This document shows, in pieces, positions 1 through 7,324 of a stretch of DNA of 7,556 nt. The stretch is from Persephonella sp. (lineage in GTDB: Bacteria > Aquificota > Aquificia > Aquificales > Hydrogenothermaceae): NCBI GenBank assembly GCA_027081375.1, contig JALWKR010000033.1:1-7556 (forward strand). The letters run 5' to 3'. The notes beneath the pieces are model-generated. The model did no database searches. It was not told the origin of the DNA and worked only from the letters and a program-made list of their open reading frames with translations. The stretch's first letter is position 1. Each line of letters opens with the position of its first letter. The translations under genes and the position numbers were made by a program.

Positions 1-674
1 TTCTTTATTATTCTTCTATACTTTTCTAAATCTTCTTTGTCAAAACCAAGCTCTTCTAATGTAAGTATTTTATTGGATTTATCTAAAAGTCTTATAACAA
101 TTCTTTCTCCAAAAACTGTTGGAAGAGTAGATACACGCATATCTATCTCTTTATTTCCTATTTTTACTCTTATTCTTCCGTCCTGAGGTAATCTTTTTTC
201 TGCAACATTTAACTTTGCTATTACTTTTACTCTTGAAACTACCTGAGGATATGCTGATAAAGGCAGTTCATCTACTTCATGAAGAACACCATCTAGTCTA
301 AATCTAACAGATACTTTGTCTACAAATGGTTCAAAATGTATATCTGAAACATTTGTTCTTATTGCTCTTAAAAATATACTGTTTAGTTTTTGAACTACAG
401 GAGAGTCAGAACCTTCTAAAAGATTTTCAAAGAATGTTTCTTCGGTTTCTTCTTCCCCTTTTATATTACTGTCTAATTTTGATATATACTCCTCTAGTTT
501 TTCCTGAAATTCCTCTTCTGATATAAGAACTGTTTCAGGAGGCTGTCCAAGAAAAAATCTTATATCTTCAATGGCATAGAAAGGAGTTTTTTCAGTTATG
601 TATACCTTATCTCCATCTGGGAGAACCATATTCTCTTTTATAAAATCCAAAGATAGCTCTTTTAAATCTTTAAT
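1..674 (-). CDS. gspE: T2SS assembly ATPase GspE, N-terminal part (cut by window edge)
   Basis: This is the cytoplasmic AAA+-like secretion ATPase that powers pseudopilus assembly and docks on GspL. 224 codons are visible if it starts at the ATT at 674-672. Residues 1-65 form the N1E-type domain that binds GspL, with a VLPDGDKVY stretch followed by AIEDIRFFLG. An acidic linker (about 66-90, rich in E) follows. The N2E domain comes next, with the family signature SDIHFEP near residue 110, VRFRLDGVL near 123, then AEKRLPQDGRI near 158 and GERIVIRLL near 189. The Walker A, Asp box, Walker B and zinc-binding Cys motif lie beyond the left edge. Its start is two bases past the gspD stop. No ATG, GTG or TTG lies at proper spacing from the GGAGGT at 688-683, so an ATT start is inferred. 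The alternatives TTG 650 and ATG 629 would remove conserved N1E residues. The PilB/GspE family call is very secure; GspE rather than PilB follows from the operon. Confidence 0.96.
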   Translation of the reverse strand, partial: MKDLKELSLDFIKENMVLPDGDKVYITEKTPFYAIEDIRFFLGQPPETVLISEEEFQEKLEEYISKLDSNIKGEEETEETFFENLLEGSDSPVVQKLNSIFLRAIRTNVSDIHFEPFVDKVSVRFRLDGVLHEVDELPLSAYPQVVSRVKVIAKLNVAEKRLPQDGRIRVKIGNKEIDMRVSTLPTVFGERIVIRLLDKSNKILTLEELGFDKEDLEKYRRIIK

Positions 675-676
675 AG

Positions 677-2689
677 CTACATACCTCCGAAAAACTGTCT
701 GTACTGTTTCATAATATCTTCCTTATCTTTTTCTTTTTCAATATTCTTATCTTTTTGTTTTTTCTGAACTTTTTGAAGTTTTTCAACAAGTTTCATATGT
801 TCCTCTGTTATCTTTGCAAGGTCTTCTGGTTTGTTAATAACAAATGGTGTTATAAAAACAAACAGATTTGTTTTGTCTTTACTTTTAGAACGGTATTTAA
901 ATAAGTTACCAATTAATGGAAGGTGAGAAAAGAGAGGAACTCCTTCCATTGTTTTTACTGTTTTTTTGGAAATAAGACCTCCAAGAACAACAGTTTTTCC
1001 ATTTTCAACAGTTATTGTTGTATCAAGTTCTCTCTTAGAAGTTTTAGGGACAATGTAGCTTAGATTTCCAACCTGTGCACTTTCAAAGCCGATAATATCG
1101 TTAACTTCCTGATGAAGCTCCATAATAACATTTTTTCCTGATATATGAGGAGTAACCTCAAGTAAAAGACCTACTTCTTTGTAGTCATAGTTAACAATAG
1201 GATTTCCGTTAACGTCATACTTTATACTCTCTGCAAAAGGTATAACCTGTGATACATTTATTTTTGCTTTCATATTATCCATTGCAAGAATTTTTGGAGA
1301 GGATATAACATTAAAACCTGTTCCTTTCTCAAGAAGAGATAGCATAAATAAAAGTTCAGGGAAAAAGAGATTATTTCCGTTTATATTTATAGTTTTTCCT
1401 GTATCTGTTAAAACTCCTGCTACAAAGTTGCTTGCTCCTATCAGATTATAAAATCCACTATCAGATATTCCTCCTTTAAAGGCTGCTCCACCTTGTGTTC
1501 CAAAAATCTGCCATCTTACTCCAAGCTCTCTTAATGCTGTCTGAGAAACTTCAGTTATAAATGCTGTAATAAGTATCTGCTTTTTCTGTTTATCAAGATT
1601 TTCAATAAGGGACTTTATTGCATCAAACTCTATCTTGTTTGCATAAACAACTAAAGTGTTTGATGTTTCTTCTGCTATTACTTTAGGTTTATCTGTTTTC
1701 CCTGTTGATGTTTTTATAGGGACTGGTGCTTTCTTTCCTTTCCCTTTGTTTTCCTGAGTACTTAACGATACAAGGGATATATTTTCTAAAAGCTGGTTTA
1801 ACACATTTGCTATATCTTTTGCCTTTGCATTTTTTAAAGGTATTGTCCAAAATCTTCTGTAAGCTGTATTTTCCACAGGTTTATCAATATTTTCAATAAT
1901 AGCATCAATTTGGGGAATTACATTTTTTGGAGCTTTTACTAAAATTATGTTCTGGCTTTTTAATGTGAACGTTTTCACAAAAGCTCCTGTTTTTGATAAA
2001 TCAGAAAACATTGTGTTTATCGCAGAAGATACCTCAGAGGCATTTGCAAAGCTGAGTTTGTATATCTTAATAATACTTCCTGTATTCTCTGTATCTATAA
2101 TAGATAAAACTCTTTTTAGATTTTTTATATTTGAAGCTGAGTCAGTAATAATAAGAACCTTTGCAGGATTATATGAAAATACCAATCCTCTAGGAGATTT
2201 CAGTCCTCTCATAAGATTTAACGTTTGAAAAATATCTGCATGTTTTAGCTTATATACAAAGGTTATCATCTCATCTGATCTTTTTCCCCATGTTTCCACA
2301 GGGGGTACTATATTCCTTGAAATTGAGGTGGATATTATCTCTACATGAGAACCTTTATCTATAACAGAGTAATTTCTAGCTTTTAGTATAGAAGTATAGA
2401 TATCCCAAGCTTGCTGTATTGTTACTGGCTCTGTAAATACTAAGGAAGCAGTTCCTTTTAAATCTGTTCCTAGAACAATGTTTTTCCCTGTAAGCTCAGC
2501 TATAAAGTATGTTAAAAGATTAAGATCAATTTTTTCAAAGTTAAAGTAAACTTTTCCTGTCTTTTTAAACTCTCTAGCCTCCTGCACAACTGTTTCAAAA
2601 CTTAGATTTTGTGCTTTTGATTTTTCAGAAAAAATAGCCAATACTAAAAAAAGTATAAGAAATAATCTTAATATCCTTGCTTTTTCCAT
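677..2689 (-). CDS. gspD: T2SS outer-membrane secretin GspD
   Basis: This 670-residue protein forms the multimeric outer-membrane channel through which folded substrates leave. A Sec signal peptide spans about residues 1-26 (basic start, hydrophobic LFLILFLVLAIF, SKA before the likely cut); no lipobox is seen. Periplasmic domains follow: N0 (about 30-125), then N1 (141-200), N2 (205-270) and N3 (278-368), the last three KH-like. N3 carries a Lys/Thr-rich loop at about 312-336. The secretin barrel spans about 370-618, with SSPKILAMDN near 463, EVGLLLEVTPHIS near 505, the VENGKTVVLGGLI stretch near 561 and GVPLFSHLPLIGNLF near 583. Residues 620-670 form a highly charged, coiled-coil-like tail ending QFFGGM. 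The length is normal for GspD. The ATG start has GAGGGG only three bases upstream. gspC ends 12 bases before it, so the two are probably co-translated, fitting the GspC-GspD contact. Confidence 0.97.
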   Translation of the reverse strand: MEKARILRLFLILFLVLAIFSEKSKAQNLSFETVVQEAREFKKTGKVYFNFEKIDLNLLTYFIAELTGKNIVLGTDLKGTASLVFTEPVTIQQAWDIYTSILKARNYSVIDKGSHVEIISTSISRNIVPPVETWGKRSDEMITFVYKLKHADIFQTLNLMRGLKSPRGLVFSYNPAKVLIITDSASNIKNLKRVLSIIDTENTGSIIKIYKLSFANASEVSSAINTMFSDLSKTGAFVKTFTLKSQNIILVKAPKNVIPQIDAIIENIDKPVENTAYRRFWTIPLKNAKAKDIANVLNQLLENISLVSLSTQENKGKGKKAPVPIKTSTGKTDKPKVIAEETSNTLVVYANKIEFDAIKSLIENLDKQKKQILITAFITEVSQTALRELGVRWQIFGTQGGAAFKGGISDSGFYNLIGASNFVAGVLTDTGKTININGNNLFFPELLFMLSLLEKGTGFNVISSPKILAMDNMKAKINVSQVIPFAESIKYDVNGNPIVNYDYKEVGLLLEVTPHISGKNVIMELHQEVNDIIGFESAQVGNLSYIVPKTSKRELDTTITVENGKTVVLGGLISKKTVKTMEGVPLFSHLPLIGNLFKYRSKSKDKTNLFVFITPFVINKPEDLAKITEEHMKLVEKLQKVQKKQKDKNIEKEKDKEDIMKQYRQFFGGM
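683..688 (-). promoter_or_regulatory. Strong Shine-Dalgarno site for gspE inside the end of gspD
   Basis: The minus strand reads GGAGGT, the best match to the anti-Shine-Dalgarno sequence that I saw in the window. It encodes the Gly-Gly near the end of GspD. The ATG directly after it is the last GspD codon and is followed at once by TAG, so it cannot start gspE. Eight bases lie between GGAGGT and the ATT at 674-672 in the gspE frame, which is a normal distance. Confidence 0.7.
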
Positions 2690-2701
2690 TTTCCCCTCAG
2701 T

Positions 2702-3556
2702 TTACTTTATTTCGTATATAATTGTTTTTCTTTTTCCTCTTCTCTCTACTTCCACTTTAACAATACTTTCATTTCTAAGAATGTTATATATTTTAAATGC
2801 CTCTTCAACAGTTCTCACTGGTCTGTCGTTAACACTTAGGATTAAATCTCCACTTCTAAGCCCATACTTGTACAGTAGACTTCCTGGTTTTACGTACCTA
2901 AACTTAAACCCTACAGTTTCTCCATTTCTAACCACTGGAACCACAAATACATCTTTCAGAATCTTTCCAATATCTGATGTTTGTTCCTCTACATATCTTC
3001 TGTCTAACTTATAAGTCACTGTATCTGTAGATGGAGATTTTATTCTCTGATGGGATCTTCTTGAAGTATACTTACTACTTGCTACATCTACTTTAACAGT
3101 TAGTTTATAAATTTTTCCGTTTTTTGAAAGAATAACGTAATACTTACCTATATCTTTTACCTTATATCCACTTATGCTATTTCCTATTTTAACAATTTTA
3201 GGATTGTTTCCCACATTTATTAGAGCATATTTCTCATTATTGATAATAATAGTTCCAACTAACGATAAACCACCTAAAGATGTTTTTGATTCAACCACTT
3301 GAGGCTTTTTAGTTTTTTCTTTAACAACTGCTATCTTTTCTTTCTGAACATTTTCAAACAAAAGAGATATATTAGAGTAGTCTTTTTCTTGTTTAATAGT
3401 ATTGGCTTTTACAGGTTTTACCTGTATTGGTGGTAGTGTGAAAAACTTATACTCTATGTATGCGTTTATCCCTAAAGCTAAAGCTATTCCTAGGGAAGCT
3501 ACAAAAAACACTGTAAAAATCTTTGTTATGTCTATATGTTTAAAGAATTCTTGCAT
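2702..3556 (-). CDS. gspC: T2SS inner-membrane bridge protein GspC with PDZ domain
   Basis: GspC links the inner-membrane platform to the secretin and is thought to help select substrates. The 284-residue protein has a short cytoplasmic start, one membrane segment (about residues 13-33), a Pro/Lys-rich periplasmic linker (41-92), and a homology-region domain (about 95-157, beginning LGGLSLVGTII and containing ALINVG and KIGNSISGYKV) that in known systems contacts the secretin N0 domain. A basic, Ser-rich linker (158-185) follows, then a C-terminal PDZ domain (about 188-282, with FKFRYVKPGSLLYKYGLRSGDLILSVN as its carboxylate-loop region). The start ATG has AAAGGA seven bases upstream. It begins one base after the gspN stop. 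The PDZ domain separates this true GspC from types with a coiled coil instead. It sits directly upstream of gspD, its known partner. Confidence 0.94.
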   Translation of the reverse strand: MQEFFKHIDITKIFTVFFVASLGIALALGINAYIEYKFFTLPPIQVKPVKANTIKQEKDYSNISLLFENVQKEKIAVVKEKTKKPQVVESKTSLGGLSLVGTIIINNEKYALINVGNNPKIVKIGNSISGYKVKDIGKYYVILSKNGKIYKLTVKVDVASSKYTSRRSHQRIKSPSTDTVTYKLDRRYVEEQTSDIGKILKDVFVVPVVRNGETVGFKFRYVKPGSLLYKYGLRSGDLILSVNDRPVRTVEEAFKIYNILRNESIVKVEVERRGKRKTIIYEIK

Positions 3557-3557
3557 T

Positions 3558-4217
3558 TTAAAATCCTTTCAAAGTTAGAGGATTTATATTAATTTCCTGC
3601 TCAACATTTTGTCCGTAGAATTTTCCACTAAATCTTCCTTTCAGTCTTACATTTTTCTCATCCCCTAAAGGTAGTATAAGTTTTCCATTGAAGGTTCCAT
3701 TTATATTTTTTCCTTTTATTATAGCTTTTACCACTGAGTAGTTATCTTCTGGCTGAGTATTCCATGAAACTTCAATATTTCCTAATCTAAACATAGACAT
3801 TCTCTTTAAAAGAAGTTTACCATTACCTTTTGTCACTATAAAATTACTTTTTTTCATGAATTTTGTACTTGTAGAAACAATTCCATATGCTAAAGGATTT
3901 TTTTGATATTTTTCAAGTTTTAAATCTGTTAGCTTCAATTTTGCTTTTCTTTTTACAAAATCAACATCAAGATAGTTTTCAGGGTTCAAACTTGCAATAA
4001 CTTTTACAAATGAGTTCTCTATTAAAACGACAGGAAGATATATGTTATTAACCTCTAAATCATATATTTTTAGATTAAATATGTTACCTTCAATCTTTGA
4101 GTAGTTTATTTTATTTTCTGAAAGAAAATATGCTGCAACTGTCTTTGCTGGAAATGTTAAGATAAAGACTGCTATAAAACTTATAAGAAATATAAAAATA
4201 TACCCTATTTTTTTCAT
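3558..4217 (-). CDS. gspN: T2SS accessory protein GspN
   Basis: GspN is an accessory T2SS inner-membrane protein whose exact job is unsettled; many systems lack it. The 219-residue product has one N-terminal membrane segment (about residues 4-21), with the rest predicted in the periplasm. The body is made of alternating beta-strand-like repeats such as KIEGNIFNLKIYDLEV (about 41-56) and later GTFNGKLILPLG, a pattern typical of the AsmA/TamB-like fold to which GspN belongs. It is somewhat shorter than the family members of about 250 residues that I recall, mainly by compact loops, and I see no sign of truncation: it ends with LTLKGF and a stop one base before the gspC ATG. GGAG at 4227-4224 lies six bases before the ATG, within the end of gspM. 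The identification rests on fold style, length and position between gspM and gspC. Confidence 0.82.
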   Translation of the reverse strand: MKKIGYIFIFLISFIAVFILTFPAKTVAAYFLSENKINYSKIEGNIFNLKIYDLEVNNIYLPVVLIENSFVKVIASLNPENYLDVDFVKRKAKLKLTDLKLEKYQKNPLAYGIVSTSTKFMKKSNFIVTKGNGKLLLKRMSMFRLGNIEVSWNTQPEDNYSVVKAIIKGKNINGTFNGKLILPLGDEKNVRLKGRFSGKFYGQNVEQEININPLTLKGF

Positions 4218-4220
4218 TAT

Positions 4221-4688
4221 CTACTCCGAAACAACAAGTCTAACATTAAGTTTTCCGTTTCCTTTTATATCTTCCATGTAGAAAGATTTTATCTTAAGAT
4301 TTTTCTTCTTTATTTTTTGAATAAAAATAGCTAAGCTGTGTCCGTCTACCTGTTCAAAAGATATCTCTATTCCATCTGAAACAGGTTTTAATGAAGATAT
4401 ACTATCTTTTATTCCAGTTTCCTTTGCAAGTTTTTCTATAAAAGAAAGAGAAAGATCAGTTTTTTTATACTTAGGTTTATAAACAATATACTCTGAAGCA
4501 AGTTTTATAAGCTGATTGTAGTTTTCTATCTCTCTTTGAATTTTTGCATCTATTTTTTGTAATTTTTCATACATAGGAATAGTTATAAAAAATACCCCAA
4601 CAATTATAATAACTGCATATATTCCAGCCAAGAGCAAGTATCTTTCTCTTGTTTCTAAGCTGTTAAAGTAAAGGAAAATTTTTTTCAT
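4221..4688 (-). CDS. gspM: T2SS inner-membrane platform protein GspM
   Basis: GspM is a small bitopic protein that pairs with GspL in the inner-membrane assembly platform. The 155-residue product has a short cytoplasmic N-terminus (residues 1-16, with NSLETRERYLLL, the typical GspM pattern of a helix ending in E-R just before the membrane), one membrane segment (about 17-38), a periplasmic coiled-coil region (40-68) and a ferredoxin-like C-terminal domain (about 79-155) that in relatives dimerises and binds the matching domain of GspL. The ATG overlaps the gspL stop in an ATGA junction, which implies translational coupling of the two partners. A GGTG-type ribosome site lies seven bases upstream. 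The sequence is divergent, as is usual for GspM; length, topology and position carry the call. Confidence 0.9.
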   Translation of the reverse strand: MKKIFLYFNSLETRERYLLLAGIYAVIIIVGVFFITIPMYEKLQKIDAKIQREIENYNQLIKLASEYIVYKPKYKKTDLSLSFIEKLAKETGIKDSISSLKPVSDGIEISFEQVDGHSLAIFIQKIKKKNLKIKSFYMEDIKGNGKLNVRLVVSE

Positions 4689-5902
4689 TTTATTTCACCT
4701 TTTACAACAAATCTTATATCTCCTTGAGGTGTGTTTATTGTTTCTGTTATTGATGTTCTGTAGTTAATAGCTAAGGTATTTTTAAACTTTTCTATCTGCT
4801 GAATAGAGTCTGCCCTTCCCTGAACAATAAAAGTATTTCCTGTGATATTTATTTTGTATATCTCTTTTACTCCTGAGACATCTTTTGCTTTACCTATATC
4901 ATTTAAGATGTCTGCTGCATCTTCAGAGGAAGATATAGATTTTCTTACTGATGCTAAAAGTCCTTTTGCCTGAAGTAGAGGATCGTATATCTCTTCAGAG
5001 GCACTAAAGTATTTCATGTATATCTCTTTCTCTGCACTTTTGATTTTCTTTATCTCTTTTTCTTTTAAAACAATGTAGCTAAAAAGAGATATATCAATAA
5101 AGGCAATAGAAAGAAGCAGATATAAAGCTCCTTTTAGAAACTTTGCAAGATTTTTACTCTCATCTTTATGGAGAAAATCAACTCCAAAATCATCTATAGT
5201 TTTTAAAAGTAAACCGTAAGCTACGTTATATTCAGGCTTTTTAGAGGGATTTAACAAAATCTTATCTTTAGGTATATAATCAGGGACAAATCCTGAAAAA
5301 ATAGAACTTTCTTTGTTTATCCATCTTTTTGCTTCTTCTTCCTTTATAACCCTGACTTCTAGGGGAAAATTATCTTTAAATTTAATTAGAAAGATATAGT
5401 TATTAGAAAAATGAATAATCACACCGTTGTTTATATACTGGTTTTTACACAGCCGAAGTAAAGCAAATATCTCGCTGTCTACAGGATGCTTAAATCCTTT
5501 TAGTTCTTCCTTTGGAACAATAACGCAGAAAACAAGGGTCTTTTCATCTTCAAAAGAATTTCTTGTTACATAAGCGTATTCAACTTCTTCTATAGGAACA
5601 GGTAAATCTATAGACAGATTTCCTTTAACAGCTTTTTCTATTTTCTCTCTATCCTTAAAAGGAAATGTATATTTTCTAAATAGTGTTTTTATAACAGGAA
5701 AACCATAGATAACTTTTGTAGCTTTTTTAACAGGAATTTCTTTTTCTACTATTTTTTCCTTGTCCTGACAATCTTTATCCTGAAAGCAGGACAGATAGGA
5801 GCTAAGGTCAAATGTATCAATAATGTTTACTGTTTTATTAAGTAAACTTGCTTCTCCTACTGCAACTAAACCTGTAGATAAATCAACACCTTTTGCAATC
5901 AT
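4685..5902 (-). CDS. gspL: T2SS inner-membrane protein GspL (actin-like cytoplasmic domain)
   Basis: GspL recruits the GspE ATPase to the membrane and pairs with GspM. The 405-residue product has a cytoplasmic region of about 255 residues with the PilM/actin-like fold. It contains IAKGVDLSTGLVAVGEA at the N-terminus, YGFPV and KYTFPFKDREKIEKAV near 66-92, LSIDLPVPIEEVEYAY near 96-111 and NVAYGLLL near 226. One membrane segment lies at about 258-279, then a coiled-coil stretch (280-298) and a periplasmic ferredoxin-like domain (about 330-405). Like other GspL proteins, it is not expected to be a working ATPase. Cys39 and Cys45 flank a charged insertion in the cytoplasmic domain. The ATG directly abuts the gspK stop; the nearest GGAG (5919-5916) is 13 bases away, so initiation may depend on coupling to gspK. 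The gene ends in a four-base overlap with gspM. Confidence 0.93.
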   Translation of the reverse strand: MIAKGVDLSTGLVAVGEASLLNKTVNIIDTFDLSSYLSCFQDKDCQDKEKIVEKEIPVKKATKVIYGFPVIKTLFRKYTFPFKDREKIEKAVKGNLSIDLPVPIEEVEYAYVTRNSFEDEKTLVFCVIVPKEELKGFKHPVDSEIFALLRLCKNQYINNGVIIHFSNNYIFLIKFKDNFPLEVRVIKEEEAKRWINKESSIFSGFVPDYIPKDKILLNPSKKPEYNVAYGLLLKTIDDFGVDFLHKDESKNLAKFLKGALYLLLSIAFIDISLFSYIVLKEKEIKKIKSAEKEIYMKYFSASEEIYDPLLQAKGLLASVRKSISSSEDAADILNDIGKAKDVSGVKEIYKINITGNTFIVQGRADSIQQIEKFKNTLAINYRTSITETINTPQGDIRFVVKGEIK

Positions 5903-6799
5903 TTAGTATATTTTTCTCCATTTTTCGTTTATATTTTTGCCATTTCTCTCTACTAAAAATAAAAGTTTATAATCCCTATCCCCAATTTTTATATCCATGT
6001 TTATTATAAAGTTTTTACTTTTTACATCGGCTACTGTGGAAATTCTGTGAATAATATCTCCTGTAACGCCATCAACAAGGTTTAAATCATTTAAGTTTTT
6101 AAAGGGTTTATTTTTTCTATAAGCTATTATTGCATCTGCTAAAGCTGAGTCAATATCCTGATCTAAAGACATTAAAACCCACTTTGAGGCTGTATTTACA
6201 TTTACTTTTCCATTAGAGTACGGAGATAAAAGGGATTTTAACCCTGGTTTAAACTCTCCATTTTCAACAGTTCCGTTAAAAATCTGATTGTCTATACCAT
6301 TTATAAGTCTAAGCTCTTCCAGAGTATCAATCTTTCTATTTTTTGCAGGATAATCTGTATAAACTTCAACACCTCCGTTGCTAAACTGGTTTTTATCTAT
6401 CCAGTCTATAATGTTATACAAAATACTTTCATTTATATTTAGCAAAAAGAAAAGTCTTTTAAAAATATTTAAGTATTTACTATTTATCCTGTCTCTACTG
6501 TCAACTAGATAGTTTGGGTTTAAAAATCTCTCCTGATCAACGATAGTCACTGTTACCATACCATTTTCTATAGGAACAGTTATGTTCTGAGACCAGTATT
6601 CTCCGTAATAGTCCACTTTTGGATCATCATTTTTAAAAATCTCTTTTACAGCTTCAATGGCTAAATCAGCCATCATATATATCTGCTCATACTCTACTGT
6701 TCTACTGGTATATTCATCTAACAGATAACTATCTTCTGATACAGATGTTACAGTTGCTGCTATACTTCCAATAAGAATAAGAACCACTATAAGAAGCAA
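5903..6799 (-). CDS. gspK: T2SS tip pseudopilin GspK (start site anomalous)
   Basis: GspK is the large minor pseudopilin that caps the pseudopilus together with GspI and GspJ. Read from TTG 6799 it has 298 residues. A hydrophobic helix (LLIVVLILIGSIAATV) starts at once. The alpha domain contains FLNPNYLVD near 92, IIDWIDKNQF near 130 and GVEVY near 143 (the segment that binds calcium in characterised GspK), IDTLEELRLINGID near 157, VNVNTASKWVL near 199 and a helix-hairpin-helix-like PFKNLNDLN near 232. It has no Glu at mature position 5, as expected for GspK. The problem is the leader: no basic residues precede the helix, and the reading frame runs straight back through GGT into the gspJ TAG. 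TTG 6799 has GGGAG seven bases upstream. A GTG at 6813-6811 would supply an MGDRG leader if one extra G were present at 6803-6801. The family call is secure; the start is not. Confidence 0.9.
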   Translation of the reverse strand: MLLIVVLILIGSIAATVTSVSEDSYLLDEYTSRTVEYEQIYMMADLAIEAVKEIFKNDDPKVDYYGEYWSQNITVPIENGMVTVTIVDQERFLNPNYLVDSRDRINSKYLNIFKRLFFLLNINESILYNIIDWIDKNQFSNGGVEVYTDYPAKNRKIDTLEELRLINGIDNQIFNGTVENGEFKPGLKSLLSPYSNGKVNVNTASKWVLMSLDQDIDSALADAIIAYRKNKPFKNLNDLNLVDGVTGDIIHRISTVADVKSKNFIINMDIKIGDRDYKLLFLVERNGKNINEKWRKIY

Positions 6800-6802
6800 A
6801 CC

Positions 6803-7324
6803 CTATCTCCCACTAAATATATAGTATTCTTTGTTATCGAGAGTTACTTTTAAAACCTTTGGAAACGTTTTTCCTGAATAAGATGTAAAAAATCTATTTC
6901 CTGTATAGGCTTCAAAAGATACATTTTTAAACACTCCTAAAACCTGCTTTTTTAATCCTCCGTATCCTAGTTTTCCGTCAACATAGGGAAACTCTTCATA
7001 CACAAGTTTTTTCTTTCCTTCAAAATCTTCAACATAGTATTCTACTCTTACTGCCCCAAAGTATAAAACAGGGTATAGGGTATAAAAAGAAAGCCTATCT
7101 TTCTCTAGCTTTATGTTTGTTCCTAAACCTGTGTATCCTGAGAAAAACTGCTTAGCTAGCTGGTTATAGATAGAAAGTTCTTCTACAGTTTTATTTATCC
7201 TTCCTGAAAGCTCTATATTTCCTTTTATATTTGTTGTAAATGATAGTCCAACAACTCCAAAAACAATAAGAAGTAAGGAAACAACTAAAAGAAGCTCAAG
7301 TAAAGTGAAACCTCTATTTTTCAT
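6803..7324 (-). CDS. gspJ: T2SS minor pseudopilin GspJ
   Basis: GspJ is a minor pseudopilin of the pseudopilus tip complex with GspI and GspK. I chose ATG 7324 because it gives a textbook prepilin: leader MKNRG, then FTLLELLLVVSLLLIVFGVVG, with cleavage after Gly5 and Glu at mature position 5, where the prepilin peptidase would cut and N-methylate. The frame is open further upstream to a TTG at 7366, but this would add 14 unneeded residues. The 173-residue product then carries a beta-rich globular domain: DRLSFYTLYP, VRVEYYVED, KLVYEEFPYVDGKL, VLGVFKNVSFEAY and FPKVLKVTLDN match the order of GspJ motifs (bulk substrate-independent strands, then the LP-x-V-type strand near the end). It has no Trp, whereas GspJ proteins often have some. 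It overlaps the end of the preceding pseudopilin gene by 11 bases and lacks a clear ribosome site, suggesting coupled translation. Confidence 0.88.
   Translation of the reverse strand: MKNRGFTLLELLLVVSLLLIVFGVVGLSFTTNIKGNIELSGRINKTVEELSIYNQLAKQFFSGYTGLGTNIKLEKDRLSFYTLYPVLYFGAVRVEYYVEDFEGKKKLVYEEFPYVDGKLGYGGLKKQVLGVFKNVSFEAYTGNRFFTSYSGKTFPKVLKVTLDNKEYYIFSGR
6807..6811 (-). promoter_or_regulatory. Shine-Dalgarno-like GGGAG before the gspK TTG
   Basis: GGGAG on the minus strand lies within the last gspJ codons, seven bases before TTG 6799. It supports initiation at that TTG as the sequence stands, even though the resulting protein lacks a prepilin leader. The GTG at 6813-6811 partly overlaps this site and has no clear ribosome site of its own. 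Confidence 0.45.

Noticed and set aside
326..526. Plus-strand open frame of 66 codons
   Set aside because: It lies wholly opposite gspE, is Leu/Phe-rich from the T-rich complement of a coding strand, and matches no family I know.
1947..2228. Plus-strand open frame of 93 codons
   Set aside because: It is antisense to the GspD N1/N2 domains, which are clearly coding; its composition is that of a shadow frame and it has no recognisable motif.
2702..3000. PDZ domain as part of a DegP/HtrA-type protease
   Set aside because: There is no serine-protease domain; the N-terminal membrane segment and homology region show GspC.
2781..3014. Plus-strand open frame of 77 codons
   Set aside because: It is antisense to the GspC PDZ domain and has no motif, so it is a shadow of gspC.
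6797..6830. GspJ-GspK fusion by reading through the in-frame TAG at 6805-6803
   Set aside because: The two frames are indeed the same and would give R-x-G before the helix, but pseudopilins need a free short leader and there is no sign of stop recoding elsewhere. TAG also ends gspD, gspM and the I-like gene normally.
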